A stretch of DNA of 64,000 nucleotides from Episyrphus balteatus. Lineage: Eukaryota > Arthropoda > Insecta > Diptera > Syrphidae. A model generated the notes under the pieces. It made no database searches. It saw only the letters and a list, made by a program, of their open reading frames with translations, and was not told where the DNA came from. The stretch covers positions 40,128,576 through 40,192,575 of the forward strand of contig NC_079134.1 of the NCBI RefSeq assembly GCF_945859705.1. The letters run 5' to 3'. The translations under genes were made by a program, and so were the position numbers. Below, piece by piece: positions 23,479-34,905 of the stretch. Each line of letters starts with the position of its first letter. Position 1 is the first letter of the stretch.

Positions 23479-23873
23479 TCTATGTATATATGTAAATTGA
23501 AAATTGATTTTTATTTATTTGAGATCGTAATATAATATTTGATGTAACGTATGGATTTTCCCCTGATTATACAGCCGGAAATTAAAAACAAAAATATAAA
23601 ATTTTTCTTACATTATAATCTTTTTCATGTTTAAGGCCGTGTTTATAGGTTAAATATTTAGTCGAGGATAAATGTTTGACATGTATTATATGTGTAGGTA
23701 CCAGTGGCGAAGGGTTCATATAACTCGATTATTTCTGTCTTACCTTTTGAAATTCTCAAACTCAACAACATGAATATAATTTCAATCAACACCTGCATAC
23801 GCTGTCAACATTATTTGAATCGTTTATTTCAGAAACAGCATAAGTCCATGAGCACTAACTTTTCAGGAGCAAC

Positions 23874-24532
23874 TAGGGTTGCCAACTTTTTTAACAAGGA
23901 ATAGAGTATATTTGGTTTCAGAGACGAAAAAAAAGAGTACATTTGAAAAAAGAAGAGTACCATTTATTTCAAGTCTTGAAAATGTATTTTTTTTTTGCTT
24001 CTTACAGTACATAACAATTTTTTGTTGTTTTTAAAATATGTGTATGACTAAACGTTCAAATTCAATTTTTGCAGTTATCAATATAATTCATCGAAATAAA
24101 AATATATAAGAAGGTTAACTCAATTTTAAATACCTTGATATTTTACAAGAAAATATCTAATATTTTCAGGACTTAAACAAAACAAAGTAAAATAGAGAAC
24201 AAAATTTGAATTAAACAAATAGGTCGTACTAAAACAACGACAAAAATTATAGTGTTTTGTACTCTCTAAATTACAATTGTTCAAATTTAGAAATTATAAG
24301 GTCGAATATTTTAAGCCTCGTTCTTTTTTTCATTCAATTCTATCTTTAGAAATATGAATGTTATCCACTAATTTGTAAACGTTAAAATGCTTATGTTTAT
24401 GTGGTGGTACACTCAGCCTTAAGTAAAAAAAAAGAGTATTTTCACGTACTCTATCAAGAGTTATAGATTATAGAGTACACATACGTGAAATAGAGTACAA
24501 TACTCTTTTTTAGAGTACGGTTGGCAACCCTA
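23874..24532. mobile_element. TIR element TAGGGTTGCCAAC, 659 bp
   Basis: TAGGGTTGCCAAC at the left and GTTGGCAACCCTA at the right are perfect inverted repeats. Flanks GGAGCAAC and AGAGCAAC differ by one base, consistent with an aged 8-bp duplication (hAT-like). Near the right end are repeated AGAGTAC motifs. A fragment of the same family lies at 55139-55260. No transposase. Confidence 0.75.
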
Positions 24533-24672
24533 AGAGCAACCCCCAAAACGAAATCCTGGCTACGTGCCTGTAGCTGACAATCTGCCGTTGACAAAGCAAT
24601 CAAAAAACTCAAATGGATAACAATATTGACAAATATTATAAAATATATATGCCTACAAATGAAAACCGCATC

Positions 24673-24680
24673 TATATAAA
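24673..24680 (+). promoter_or_regulatory. TATA box of the small secreted ORF
   Basis: TATATAAA, followed about 32 bases later by the initiator-like TCATT at 24705. Both lie about 85-115 bases before the ATG at 24788. Confidence 0.5.
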
Positions 24681-24787
24681 CCAAGTGCATTTATCTAGTC
24701 ATTCAAACGTATTTCGTTTCTGTGTTATATCGGGACGGACCGTTTTTAATTTAGAAAATATCAAATTCGTTATTACCCGCTTTTAAA

Positions 24788-24892
24788 ATGAAATTAAACG
24801 TAGCTTTAGTTTTGGTGATATCCACTATTTTAATTGCTAACGCAAAATTTTATCTATTTTTATCAAATCTATCTACGACCTTTCCGCGATAG
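24788..24892 (+). CDS. Short secreted peptide ORF (34 aa)
   Basis: MKLNVALVLVISTILIANA is a strong signal peptide with a good -3/-1 cleavage site (Ala-Asn-Ala). It is followed by a 15-residue tail, KFYLFLSNLSTTFPR, then a stop. A TATA/initiator pair lies at the right distance upstream. No second exon or poly(A) signal was clearly identified, so this may be exon 1 of a longer or decayed gene whose splice donor was lost. No homologue is recognised. It lies 740 bases upstream of the first copy of the 38-aa peptide family, in the same orientation, so this could be a small cluster of secreted peptides. Confidence 0.45.
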   Translation: MKLNVALVLVISTILIANAKFYLFLSNLSTTFPR

Positions 24893-25561
24893 TGATGATG
24901 TTTCAAATTTTGTTTTGTTTATATTTTTCAATTTTCTCAAAAACTAGAAGACGTAGAATCATATAGTTTTCACTTTTCGATGAGGAATCAATTGAGGCAG
25001 TTTTCTTTGTGAGTAATTTTTTTTATTAAAATTCCTATCTGGAAAAAATAGTATAAAATGAGTTTTTAAAAATTTTGTTTGTTTGGGTAAATGACGAAAA
25101 AAATGGAATTTTTGAACTTTGACAGCTTATAAATTCTAGGTGGTTTAACGTTTAACCGAGTTACATGTTTTATACATTGTTCAAAAGGTATATTTATCTC
25201 CTATCAGAAACTGTAAAAAAATCGAAAACAGGTAAAAATTTGACGAAGCTAGATTTTTTTCAATGAGTGAAGGTAAAAAAAAACCGTTTTTTGCCCCTAA
25301 CTCCAGATTTTGGGGGTGTTAGGGACTATTTAAATACTGTTTCGTAATCAGGCGACTAGCTCTACAAAACATGATAGGTCTCCGCCAGCGTATATTTTAA
25401 AATCTCATTTTTGTAACACCGTGTAATTAATGTCATTAAATATCTAAACGACATAATCTTTGACTTTTAACTGGTTAAAAAAAACTGTTATTAAATTTGT
25501 TATTAAAAAAAGGGAGCAATTAAAATATTTTATGTTTTGCTAAACCGTAACGAAATTTTAC

Positions 25562-25610
25562 TATTTATTTGGTAAATTTCAATGCATTGCAAATCAGTTT
25601 ATTAGTCAGT
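25562..25610 (+). promoter_or_regulatory. Promoter of secreted-peptide gene copy 1
   Basis: TATTTAT at 25562-25568, then TCAGT at 25594-25598 (A at +34) and a second TCAGT at 25606-25610. The same block, with ATTTGGTAAATTT between, precedes copies 2 and 3. An upstream AAAAGGGAG element is shared with copy 3 and partly with copy 2. Confidence 0.65.
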
Positions 25611-25630
25611 TTACTGGTAGTCAAAGCAAA

Positions 25631-25828
25631 ATGTATAGACTTTCAATTTGTGCAGTAATCGTTGCATTTCTATCGTTCCTGGTGGTAAGAATAATGCATT
25701 CTTTTGTTTTGTAAGATTCAATTAATAATAATAATTATCTTGCTTTCTCTAATTTTTTTTTTCAGGACATAGGAGAATCAGCTGAAATTATTATTCCAGG
25801 AGTAGCTAATATATCAACCGTAGGTTAA
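25631..25828 (+). CDS. Small secreted peptide, family member 1 (38 aa)
   Basis: Exons are 25631-25684 and 25766-25828, with an 81-base GT-AG intron. Exon 1 encodes a signal sequence, MYRLSICAVIVAFLSFLV. Exon 2 encodes DIGESAEIIIPGVANISTVG and a stop. Cleavage after Gly-Glu-Ser would release a peptide of about 15 residues with a C-terminal Gly, the usual donor for amidation. There is no Cys in the mature part and no dibasic site. AATAAA lies at 25905. Two further copies (29755, 40656) keep exon-intron structure, promoter and frame, with changes concentrated in the mature peptide. The architecture resembles short immune-induced or effector peptides of flies, but I claim no homology. Function unknown. 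Confidence 0.8.
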
Positions 25829-25904
25829 CGATTTCGCAAATTGCCCTGAGATTTAAAATTCAGGGTCGAAAGATTTAAATAATGATTTTGTGTTACAACT
25901 TATA

Positions 25905-25910
25905 AATAAA
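25905..25910 (+). terminator. Poly(A) signal, peptide gene copy 1
   Basis: AATAAA followed by GAATTAT; the same context follows copies 2 and 3. Confidence 0.6.
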
Positions 25911-26199
25911 GAATTATAAAAAAGTTTATGAAACAATTTTTTCTTAAATTGCAATAGGTCATCATATAAAATAGAAAAATAAATTAATTGTGCTTTAGAA
26001 GCTTGTTTGTATCTGCAAATGATCGTGGACAGTTCGGCACAAAATGAATATCTCGCATGAAAGCTTAACAATTGAAAATGTGGCTTAAGCCGATAGTTTG
26101 TGCAGTGGCTTCTTCACTTTAGAATCTGGCTAGCTAGTCATATTCATGGTAGGTTAAGTCCTATAAAACCCAGCTCCCTCTTAAATACGGGTATGCTCT

Positions 26200-26820
26200 A
26201 ATCAAGTGAGACATCAAAAGAAGGTCTCTTAAAGCTCTATTTATAACTACAAACCAAAAGTTTCTTGGGAGTTTGGTTCCTGAGATATTTCCAAACCAAA
26301 AATTTTTTTTTCATACATTCCGTCCGAGGCCGATATATTTTGACCAAAGTCTCGAAATTGTTTTTGAATTAAAGATATGAGTCATTATCAACAGGCCTAT
26401 GCATTTAGATAAAAAAAAAAATTACAAATTTATTTTTTTGGACTTTTGAAAAAAATTCAAGGTTAACCCCTTGCAAAAAAAAAAATACATTTTCAAAAAT
26501 TTCCTCCAAATCTATCGAGTGAAACATGAAAAGAAAGGTCTATTAAAGATCTGTTCATAATTGAAAACCATAAGTTTCTTGGAGGTCTGGTTGCAGATTT
26601 ATTTGCATCTAAATATTTTTTTTTATATTTGGACGCAGTTTGGTGCGGGCCAAAGTCTCTAAACAAGCTTTGGCTTACAGTTATGAGTGAGCATTTAAGC
26701 AAAAAAATCAATAAGTTTTTTTTTATTTCCGAGAAAAATTGAATTTAAAATTTTCCTATCGAATGAGACATCAAAAAAAGGTCTCTTAAGAATTTCTTTA
26801 CTACAAAATTTTTAGTGGGA
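26200..26820. repeat. Degenerate tandem repeat, about 240-310 bp period
   Basis: GAGACATCAAAA(G)AAGGTCTCTTAA recurs near 26207, 26520 (diverged, GAAACATGAAAAGAAAGGTC) and 26763. Two units continue with AAACCA.AAGTTTCTTGG. The phrase TTTCAAAAATTTCCTCCAAATC at 26490 also occurs at 52920, so the family is dispersed. Confidence 0.6.
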
Positions 26821-26989
26821 CCCTGGCATACCTTTGGGGCCTCGGGGCACTGTCTCGGCTGACTGATTTGTAGATATGTACGCCATTGGGAATAATCATA
26901 ACGCAACAGGCCAAAAATACAAAAAACTCTATATTCGATATAAGTCACCAGAAGACGTTTTTGCACTGGGGGAACTTGTCGGGTAAAGA

Positions 26990-28030
26990 ATGTTTTAAAG
27001 CATTGAATTTAATTTGTTTATTTACCACTTTATTTAAAAACGCTCTGTATAGTAATAGGTAGAAAGAACCTTCGTATATCGAGCCCCACATTTAAGAATG
27101 AACTATGGACAACAATAATTGTATTTTTCTAACACTTAGAACGAATAAGATATAACTTTTTTATGTAAATCTAATCAACAATTGTTTAAGAAAACATTCA
27201 CATCAAAATTGTCTCCAATTAGTCTAAAAATGAAAGAAAATTAAAATATTTTTCTGTAGGTAAACAAAAACATCGTTAGCGCCAAGTTACGATAATTTGG
27301 CAGGGCTCGATATGCAATGGTGTATTTTTATGTGTGCCAACCTACTGATCATTTCGACAACGATAACTAAAAAAGTTATAAATCGTTGCCTATTTTTAGG
27401 GCTAATATGTAGTTGATAACGGCCGTTAGGAGCAATTTATTGCTGTTTAGTTTATATATGTAGATAAAAGGCCGGAAAGTATGAAATCACAATCTTGCTT
27501 TATGTTAAGACAGAAATTGATATTAAAACAGATGGATTAAACTTTATGGTATTGTTAAAATGCTTGATGCATTAGCTTTAAAGCAGGCCTTAAACCATAC
27601 CAAATACTTTAGTACGTATGTCATGAAGAAATCGCTCGTTACTATACTATGTCGAGATCAATATAAAACGTTAAGGATTTCTTGGATAAAAAAAAAACAT
27701 TTTTTTCACTGTTTGTTAATGTTTTAAGCTATTAAATGAGATCAAAAAAATTTCCGCAGAAATGCATTCTGTTTTCTGTATCCATGGAAATTGTTTGATT
27801 TCTAAGGGCAAAATTTTGTGATTCCTTTTTTTTTGGCTAACACGTGTAATTTTAACCTATAAAACATTGAAAATACAAAACCTAGCCAACTGTATAATTT
27901 TCTAATCAAATTAATTCACACTTGATCAGATACATGCAAAAGTCCAAAGTACCTCCTTAAATTATTAGGTTGTTTTTTTTAATTTGCAGTTATTAAGTTA
28001 TCACTTATTTTTCTTCCTAGAAAAGCTCAA
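26990..28030. other. Non-coding DNA
   Basis: No supported gene or resolved element. AT-rich with no long open frame. Confidence 0.4.
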
Positions 28031-28032
28031 TA

Positions 28033-29425
28033 TAGTACAGGTAAAATAGTACATAAAATCAAGATATAAAAAAAAATTGTTGCACTTATGAAACTTGGCA
28101 AAAAGTTTGCTTTTAGGATAAGAACCAAGGACAAAAAAAGTCTATAAAAAAAAGTTGGGTGGAAGGGTGTTTTTTCGCGGACAAGAGGGAGGGGGTGAAG
28201 GTCAAAAATATACTAAAAAAAATTGTTAGTCGAATATCATCATATGACACATGTTTTCAAGGTATTTTTTGATGCTGAATCTAATGACATAAAAATTAAG
28301 TCAATTACAGATTTTACTGTCTCTTCGAAAAAACACCCTTTCACCTAATTTTTTTTTTATAAAAACTCTTTATTCTTGCTCTCCAAATTCCAAATTCAAC
28401 GTTTTCACCTAATTTCATTAAGGTGATCGATCTTTTGTGTTTTCACTAAAAAAAAACACCCTTTTAAACGTGAAATTTTTATAGACACTTTAGATTCTTG
28501 TTTATTATCTCAAAAGTAACATAACTCCGGAATTTCAATAGGGTACCACTAGTACTACTCTACACCTAAAAAAAACACCCTTTCACATGGACAAAATTTA
28601 TAGATTTCTTTTTCGTAATCCCCATGAGAAAGAGAACTTTCCTATTTTCCCAAAAAAAAAACACCTTTTAACCTAAAATATTTGTATAGACTTTTTGGGT
28701 TCTTGGTTTCTGTTATAAATGAAACATTTTTACCAATATTCATTGGTGTAACAATTTTTTCCCAGTTTTACATTTTTACCAATTTTCATTGGTGTGACAA
28801 TTTTTTCCCAGTTTTTGTGGTACTAATTCCGAATTTCATCATTTCTTGAAAAAAAAACACCCTTTCACTCAAGATAATTTTGGACTTTTTATAGATTCTT
28901 AGTTCTTATACCAACAAAAACTTTTTCACCAGGTTTTAAAAATTAATACAATTTAAGTTAGCTGTTATGATACCTTTCTCACACACAACTTAACCTATCA
29001 AAAAAAAACACCCTTTCACCAAAAATAATTTTAATGACTTTATGAATCCTTTGTCCCTGCTTTATCTAAAACCTTCATCCCGAATTTCATCAGTGTAGCA
29101 TGTTTTTTTACATGGATTTTGCTTATATTTTACCTGTTCAAGTCAAAAAACAAGCACCCTTGTTTTTAATCAGCAATAACTTTTTTTGGAGCAATTGTAT
29201 TGACTTAATTTTTATGTCATTAGATTCAGCATCAAAAAATACCTTGAAAACATGTGTCATATGACGATATTCGACAAACAATTTTTTTTAAGTATATTTT
29301 TGTACTTCACCCCCTCCCTCTTGTCCGCGAAAAAACACCGACTTTTTTTTATAGACTTTTTTTGTCCCAAAAGCAAACTTTTTGCCAAGTTTCATAAGTG
29401 TAACAATTTTTTTTTACCTGTACTA
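28033..29425. mobile_element. Foldback element with long TIRs and internal CACCC motif array
   Basis: Arms of about 240-280 bases run from TAGTACAGGT at 28033 and, inverted, to ACCTGTACTA at 29425. Both include TTGTCCGCGAAAAAACACC-type and GATTCAGCATCAAAAAATACC-type sequence. Between them, A-runs followed by CACCCTTT(T/C)... recur at least seven times (about 28332, 28459, 28577, 28662, 28857, 29009, 29155) at irregular spacings of about 85-195 bases. No transposase. The element separates copies 1 and 2 of the secreted-peptide gene. Confidence 0.75.
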
Positions 29426-29683
29426 AATAGGAGTATGTTAGTTAATAGCAGTTATTATGAATTATTAAAATTAATTTCAGCCACACTTATTAGGTATAGG
29501 TTTGAAATATTTTTACATAGTATAAGAATTACATAATATCCTATATTTAAAACCTTTGAATATCTTAGAGAAATGATCTTCAACTTTTAATTATTGATTT
29601 AAAACTTATTATTAAATTTGTTTTTTTTTGAAGAGGAGTAATTAAAATCTTTTTTGTTTTCCTAAATCGCAACGAAATTTTAC

Positions 29684-29732
29684 TATTTATTTGGTAAATT
29701 TCAAAACATTGCAAGTCAGTTTATTAGTCAGT
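29684..29732 (+). promoter_or_regulatory. Promoter of secreted-peptide gene copy 2
   Basis: TATTTAT at 29684-29690 and TCAGT at 29716-29720 and 29728-29732, matching the copy 1 block. Confidence 0.65.
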
Positions 29733-29754
29733 TTACTGTGGTCGTCATATCAAA

Positions 29755-29951
29755 ATGTATAGGCTTTCAATTTGTGCAGTTATCGTTGGATTTCTGACGT
29801 TCCTAGTGGTAAGAATAATACATCCTTTTTCTTTGTAAGACTCAATTAATAAAATAATCCTGTTGTCTGTGATTTTGTTCTTTTTCAGGATCTAGGAGAA
29901 TCAATTGATATTATTATTCCAGGAGTAGCTAATATATCACTCCTAGGTTAA
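29755..29951 (+). CDS. Small secreted peptide, family member 2 (38 aa)
   Basis: Exons are 29755-29808 and 29889-29951, with an 80-base intron. Signal exon: MYRLSICAVIVGFLTFLV. Mature exon: DLGESIDIIIPGVANISLLG. Relative to copy 1 the mature part differs at five positions, including STVG to SLLG at the C-terminus, while the PGVANIS core is unchanged. An AATAAAGAATTAT signal follows the stop by about 28 bases. Homology to copy 1 extends about 150-200 bases upstream and 40 bases downstream, so the duplicated unit was about 500 bp and carried its own promoter. Confidence 0.8.
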
Positions 29952-29989
29952 ATGATTTATTTCTTACAATTTTCAAATAAAGAATTATT

Positions 29990-31490
29990 TCAAAAATGTA
30001 TAAAAGACCCTTTGTTTCTTAAATTTTAATAATATTATACTTCAGTTGGGTAAGGATGTACGTTCTAGCAATCCGCTGGCACTTTGGTTGGGCAAAAGAA
30101 ATAGTTCAAAACTCCTAGCTTGGAAAAGGAATTGCTGTTTTTTTTTTGTTCCAGCATCATTTCTGAATTCATTAGCACATTATCTAAATCTTCTGCTCGT
30201 ATAATTCTTTCCTTCAGAATACACATGGGAAGAAATCGAACTATTACTATTGTTCAGTTCATGGATAAAATTAGTCTCCCGTCATAATTATCGGTCTCGC
30301 ATTAAACTCAACACAAAAAAAAATCATCTCTCTCTCTCTAGCTCCAAAAAAATACATCATAAAATATATCTGTGTACTTTCTAGACAACACCATTGACCA
30401 TTAACTCATTCATCACTCAAATACAAAAAAAAAAAAAGAAAACCTTTTGTTCTTCAAATTCCATCCCCCATCTCACAAAATCATTAACCCTTTCTCTATA
30501 TTTCCAACCACAAAGTCACTGGGCATCTCTGTCAATCTTATAATCATGCATTCACAATCAATATACCGTCAAGTTTCTCTAATGCAAAACTTCATAGACA
30601 ATGTGGGGTTGGTAGCGGAAAGTGAACAAACAAGAAAAAATAAATCAACCCTTCGAAATAATTTCCATAGTTCTTTTTGCTTCGCTTCAGATTACCAACA
30701 ATGTCCGTCCATTCACTGCCATTTCGATTTAGCCACAGTTTTGCAATTAACTCATTCTATGTATGTCTACGTGGTAGGAGTGTGTTCGGGGGGATGCTAA
30801 AACCCCCTTCGTCACATAATAAATTAGATTTCATCAACCCTTATAGAAGATTGAAAACTTTTTGCATCTTTCCACACACTCTTTTCGTCCTCATCCAGTT
30901 TCATTCACTGTTTGAATGCAAAAAAGGATTGATCATCAATCCTTTCCGAACACAAACACACATTTACTTTGTTTACAGGGTAATGCTTTCAGTAGTAAGA
31001 AGAATTGTAGGATACCGACAAGGCGACGAAAAAGGATTTCTTTTTTTTTGCGTCAATGTACTATCGAACATCGACCTTTGTTAGAAAATTCATAATTGTG
31101 TTTAATGTCATCAATCATAATTGCGTTATGATGAGTCACACAATGATGGCTACAAGAAAAACCGCTTAGCAATACTATATTTTGGGAAAAGTATGAGTAT
31201 ATTGATGTTAATAAATGATCCGGTTGATGAACAAACGCGTGTTTAGTTTCCAATTACTATAACATTAGTTTCGTCTTTTCTGTGACCAAAAATTGAACAG
31301 AGAGAAAAAGGATTGAATAATTGAGTTGCTTTCATTATAGTTCGGAGTGTTCAACAATTCGTTATGTTTACCATTTGGGTCATCCATATCCGAGGTTTGT
31401 AGCTAGTTCAAAAAATATGCCTTAATTTTAATTTAGGCAGTGAGAGGTGCCTCCCAAAGAAGCAGCACTTTTGATAACTAAAGAGGATAG
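29990..31490. other. Intergenic DNA, no recognised gene
   Basis: Overlapping frames at 30447-30800 and 30677-31084 have no conserved features and are not called. A run of TCTCTCTC lies near 30325. Confidence 0.35.
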
Positions 31491-34090
31491 GGTTTATTGG
31501 TCTAACAATAGTCATGTTTTTTGACGTGATAACGTCTTATAAATCGATGAACCATGGCAGCCACCACAAAAAAGTGCGGCAAAAAATTTCAATTCAAAAT
31601 TAAAAATAAACTATTAGAGATACAAAAATCTTCTACAGCTTATTTGAAAGATAATAACCTAATAAGCTTAATCGAAATGAAGTATTTTTAAAAATTCCGT
31701 TATTTAATAGGGTAAACGGGAAGATGAAATTTTAGCTTAAATCTAAACGCGAAGCCGTAGAGAATTGATATTTTTTGCTATAGATAGAAGAGATTAATTT
31801 AAGAATAACTGCATTTAAGAAAAAATTCTAAAAAATTTTAAAACTAAGCTATAACGTTTTGTTTGAACGTTGTACACGTGTTGGGGCTATGACAAAATGA
31901 TGATTTTGGGTAAAGGAAATTTTTTTTGACAATTCTAAAGATACCAGGTGAAAGATGAGAGACATGTAGGTTTTGGCCTTATGCATACATGTGCAAACTT
32001 CGAATCGTTTAGTGAGTTTTGACTGAATAACAGAAGAAACAAGTTTTTAAAAAACACGTTTTTTGACATTTTTTAACCGATTTTCATCGTTTTTTATTTT
32101 TATCTTTTTTTCTTTAATAGATACAACAATAAAGTATATGGGGTAATGATCGACCATGACTACGACTATATGTGTGCGAAGTTTCAATCATTTTCGTGAA
32201 CATGATTTTGAGATAACGGTAAAATAAAATATTAGAATTAAACAGTTTATAACTTTTGACCAAGAGCAGATAGAAATTTTATTAAACTTTTGTCAGCATC
32301 CTGATACAATTATCTTTCATTTGGTATATCACACATAACGGTAGACTAACTACAAGCAACACAATGTTTAATCAAGAAACTTGCGAAAAACCTCAAAACA
32401 CCAGTGGAGATCTGTTGCCCCCCGAACAGCCACCAGTCACCAGTGTGGGAAGTACCGTAATCTCAGTCTGGAAATTCGACATGGTTGACTTTAAAAATTT
32501 CAAACTTCTCTTGTAGCCATCTTTGAAATGAGATTAATACGTCATATGAAAGGTTGTCAAACAAAAAAAATTGATTCCATAGCCTGAGAACATAAAAATA
32601 AATGTTTTTTTGCTTTTTTTAATGAAATTTGATCGAGTTAAAAAAATTCTAGCTCTTTTTTTAAGATGTCTCATAGACCTGATCGATATATATATTTTGA
32701 GCTAAGACAATAAGCTTTCAGATGGTATAAAATTGTTTATAGGTTGTTAGGAAAAAAATGGAATTAATGACGTTAGAAGCTAAAAATTCATGTTTTTTTT
32801 TGCTTTTTTTGATGAAAATGATTGTTTTCAATAAATTATTTTTATACTTTTTGCGCATTGTAAAAATTAAAAAATGGTTTTATTCGTAAGAAGAAATACT
32901 TGGCTTTTAAATTGCATTATGATTGTTTGAAATAAGTAAACGCTTCAATTGACTCATTTTAAACAAAAGCACACAACCTGTTTTCTGACGACGTTATCAC
33001 GTAAAATCATCGTCCGTAAACCGGCTTTACAGACAACCTCTTTTTCCCCCGAAAATGCTCCAAAGTCAAGGTGTATGAATGTTCCATAGTTTCAAACTGT
33101 TCAAATTCAAAAGCCAGTTGATTTTTACTTGAAGAAAAAAGGTAAAGTATGTAGTTCCCAGTAAGTTTTTGTTATTAAATTTTTACTGAATTGTTGCTTC
33201 GAAGTTTCACCAAATTACGGCTGATATTATTCTTAGACGGCTCAATCCGACCTAAAAGCATAAAAAAGCCATTGTTTGTCATCTTTCATTCTTTTTTCAG
33301 AAAATCTTGAGGCAGACCGTCCATGAACACTGTATTTTTTGCCATAGATATCCGGTTCAGAATAAGAGAACATGTTTCACAAAAACAACACACAGCTACC
33401 GAAAATGTATAGTTTTTGAGATGATCTTCAACTTTTCAATTTGTCTTCTGAAGTTCAGACAGTTACCAAAAGTCGATTTTCAAAAATTAAACGGCAATCG
33501 CTTCGTTTCATCAAAAACTAGAAGGGATAATTTTTTTTTTTATTTGTCTTTACAAAAAAGTTATGGCCAAAAGAGGCTAAGATTCAGATATTTTCAGAAA
33601 AAAAAAAAAATCATGTGTGCAATTCACACGTGGTAGAAGTGAAACCTTAAAAAAATCATTTTTCTTGCAAAAAAAAAAAAAAAAAAATAGAAAAAATCTA
33701 CCTATTTTTATTCTATCACCTTCAAATCCATGTTTTTTATAATGACAACCTATATAAATTTTATATTATCTTATTGTCTAAGCCCAAAATATATATATCG
33801 ATCAGGTCTATGAGACATCTACAAAAAGAGCTAGAATTTTTTAAACTCGATGAAATTTCATCCAAAAAGCAAAAAAAACATTTATTTTTATGTTTTCATG
33901 CTATTAAATCAATTTTTGAAGTTATACTTCTTATGGGAGGGTGGGTATGAAAATTTACTTTTTGACAAGAATGTCAAAGGGATTATGACGCGATCACCCT
34001 GGGTAGCAGGGCTGTCGTTTCACCTTTAGAGTAAACAGTACTTTAGTATTTAAAAATGCAGTACGCCGCAGTACGGCAAACATAAAACAC

Positions 34091-34205
34091 ACAACACGTT
34101 GCAAGTTACATGTTTCATGTGGCAAATTGCATGTGGCAAATTGCATTTGGCAAGCTGCATGTGACAAGTTGCATGTGGTAATTTCCATGTGGCAAGTTGC
34201 CAGGG
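34091..34205. repeat. 14-bp minisatellite (GCATGTGGCAAATT type)
   Basis: About eight imperfect 14-base units such as CATGTGGCAAATTG. Because 14 is not a multiple of three, the minus-strand frames through it read a Cys/His-rich repeat (TCHM, TCNL) that mimics a zinc-finger-like protein; I treat that as an artefact. Confidence 0.7.
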
Positions 34206-34727
34206 TTGCAAAAGCCCCAACTTCCAACGCCTATATCTCGGAATTTTGAAGAAAATGAAAAAAAATTTTTTGATGCCAAAAGGTAGCAGGGACTCTAACC
34301 TACATTTGGGTACAACTCCCATCCCTGAAGGTCCACGCGTTCTAAAACCGGGAGAACTTAAAAGTTGAAAAAAAAAAATAGGCACGATTCTGAAAAAATA
34401 GGCATGATGTGGCGGTATATCATGGAAGGCGATTTTTTAAAAATCTGACAATGTGCAAAGCGTAGGCCCATGACACATTTGGCGTCACTCCCAAAAATTG
34501 CTCTGAAGCGGTTTAGCTTCTAAGAGCGTTCAAAGATTCGGGGATTTTTCGAAAAAAAAATTTACCCTAACTTTCAAACGCGATTTTCTCGGAATTTTGA
34601 AAAAAACTCGAAAAACCGGATTATACAGGAATTTTTTTTTATGATAAAAAAAGAAATATTTTACTAAAAAAAAATAGAAATATATTAACTATTAAAAAAA
34701 ACAGGAGAAAAGGTCACGAAAAATTAA

Positions 34728-34905
34728 AGCTCAGCTCAGATCGCTTTACCTTAGCTCACCCAACAGCTCAGCTCAACCATCAGCTCAGCTCACTTTCAGC
34801 TCAGCTCAAATGAGGTGAGCTATGGTACATAGCTCAAAAGTGAGCTAGCTCAAAATTTGAGCTGCGCTGTGAGCTGAGCTCAGCTCACTTTTGAGCTTTG
34901 TAGCA
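34728..34905. repeat. AGCTCAGCTCA palindromic repeat block
   Basis: Dense copies of AGCTCA and its complement TGAGCT (for example CAGCTCAGCTCA and GAGCTGAGCTCAGCTCAC). The block can fold on itself in many registers. Confidence 0.75.

Noticed and set aside
23701..24571. Larger hAT element bounded by CAGTGGCG at 23702 and a CACGTAGCCAGG-type end at 24571
   Set aside because: The two ends are not convincing inverted repeats and the flanking 8 bases (GTAGGTAC, TAGCTGAC) do not match.
25540..25560. NF-kB-type site near the shared AAAAGGGAG element of the peptide genes
   Set aside because: GGGAG followed by CAATT or TAGTC does not meet a Rel consensus (GGG...CC); an immune-regulated reading would be wishful.
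30447..31084. Overlapping 117- and 135-codon frames as host genes
   Set aside because: They overlap in different frames, have no signal peptide, motif, splice logic or promoter, and read biased composition only.
33994..34385. Cys/His-rich frames resembling zinc fingers
   Set aside because: The Cys and His come from a 14-bp minisatellite read out of frame, without the spacing of a real finger.
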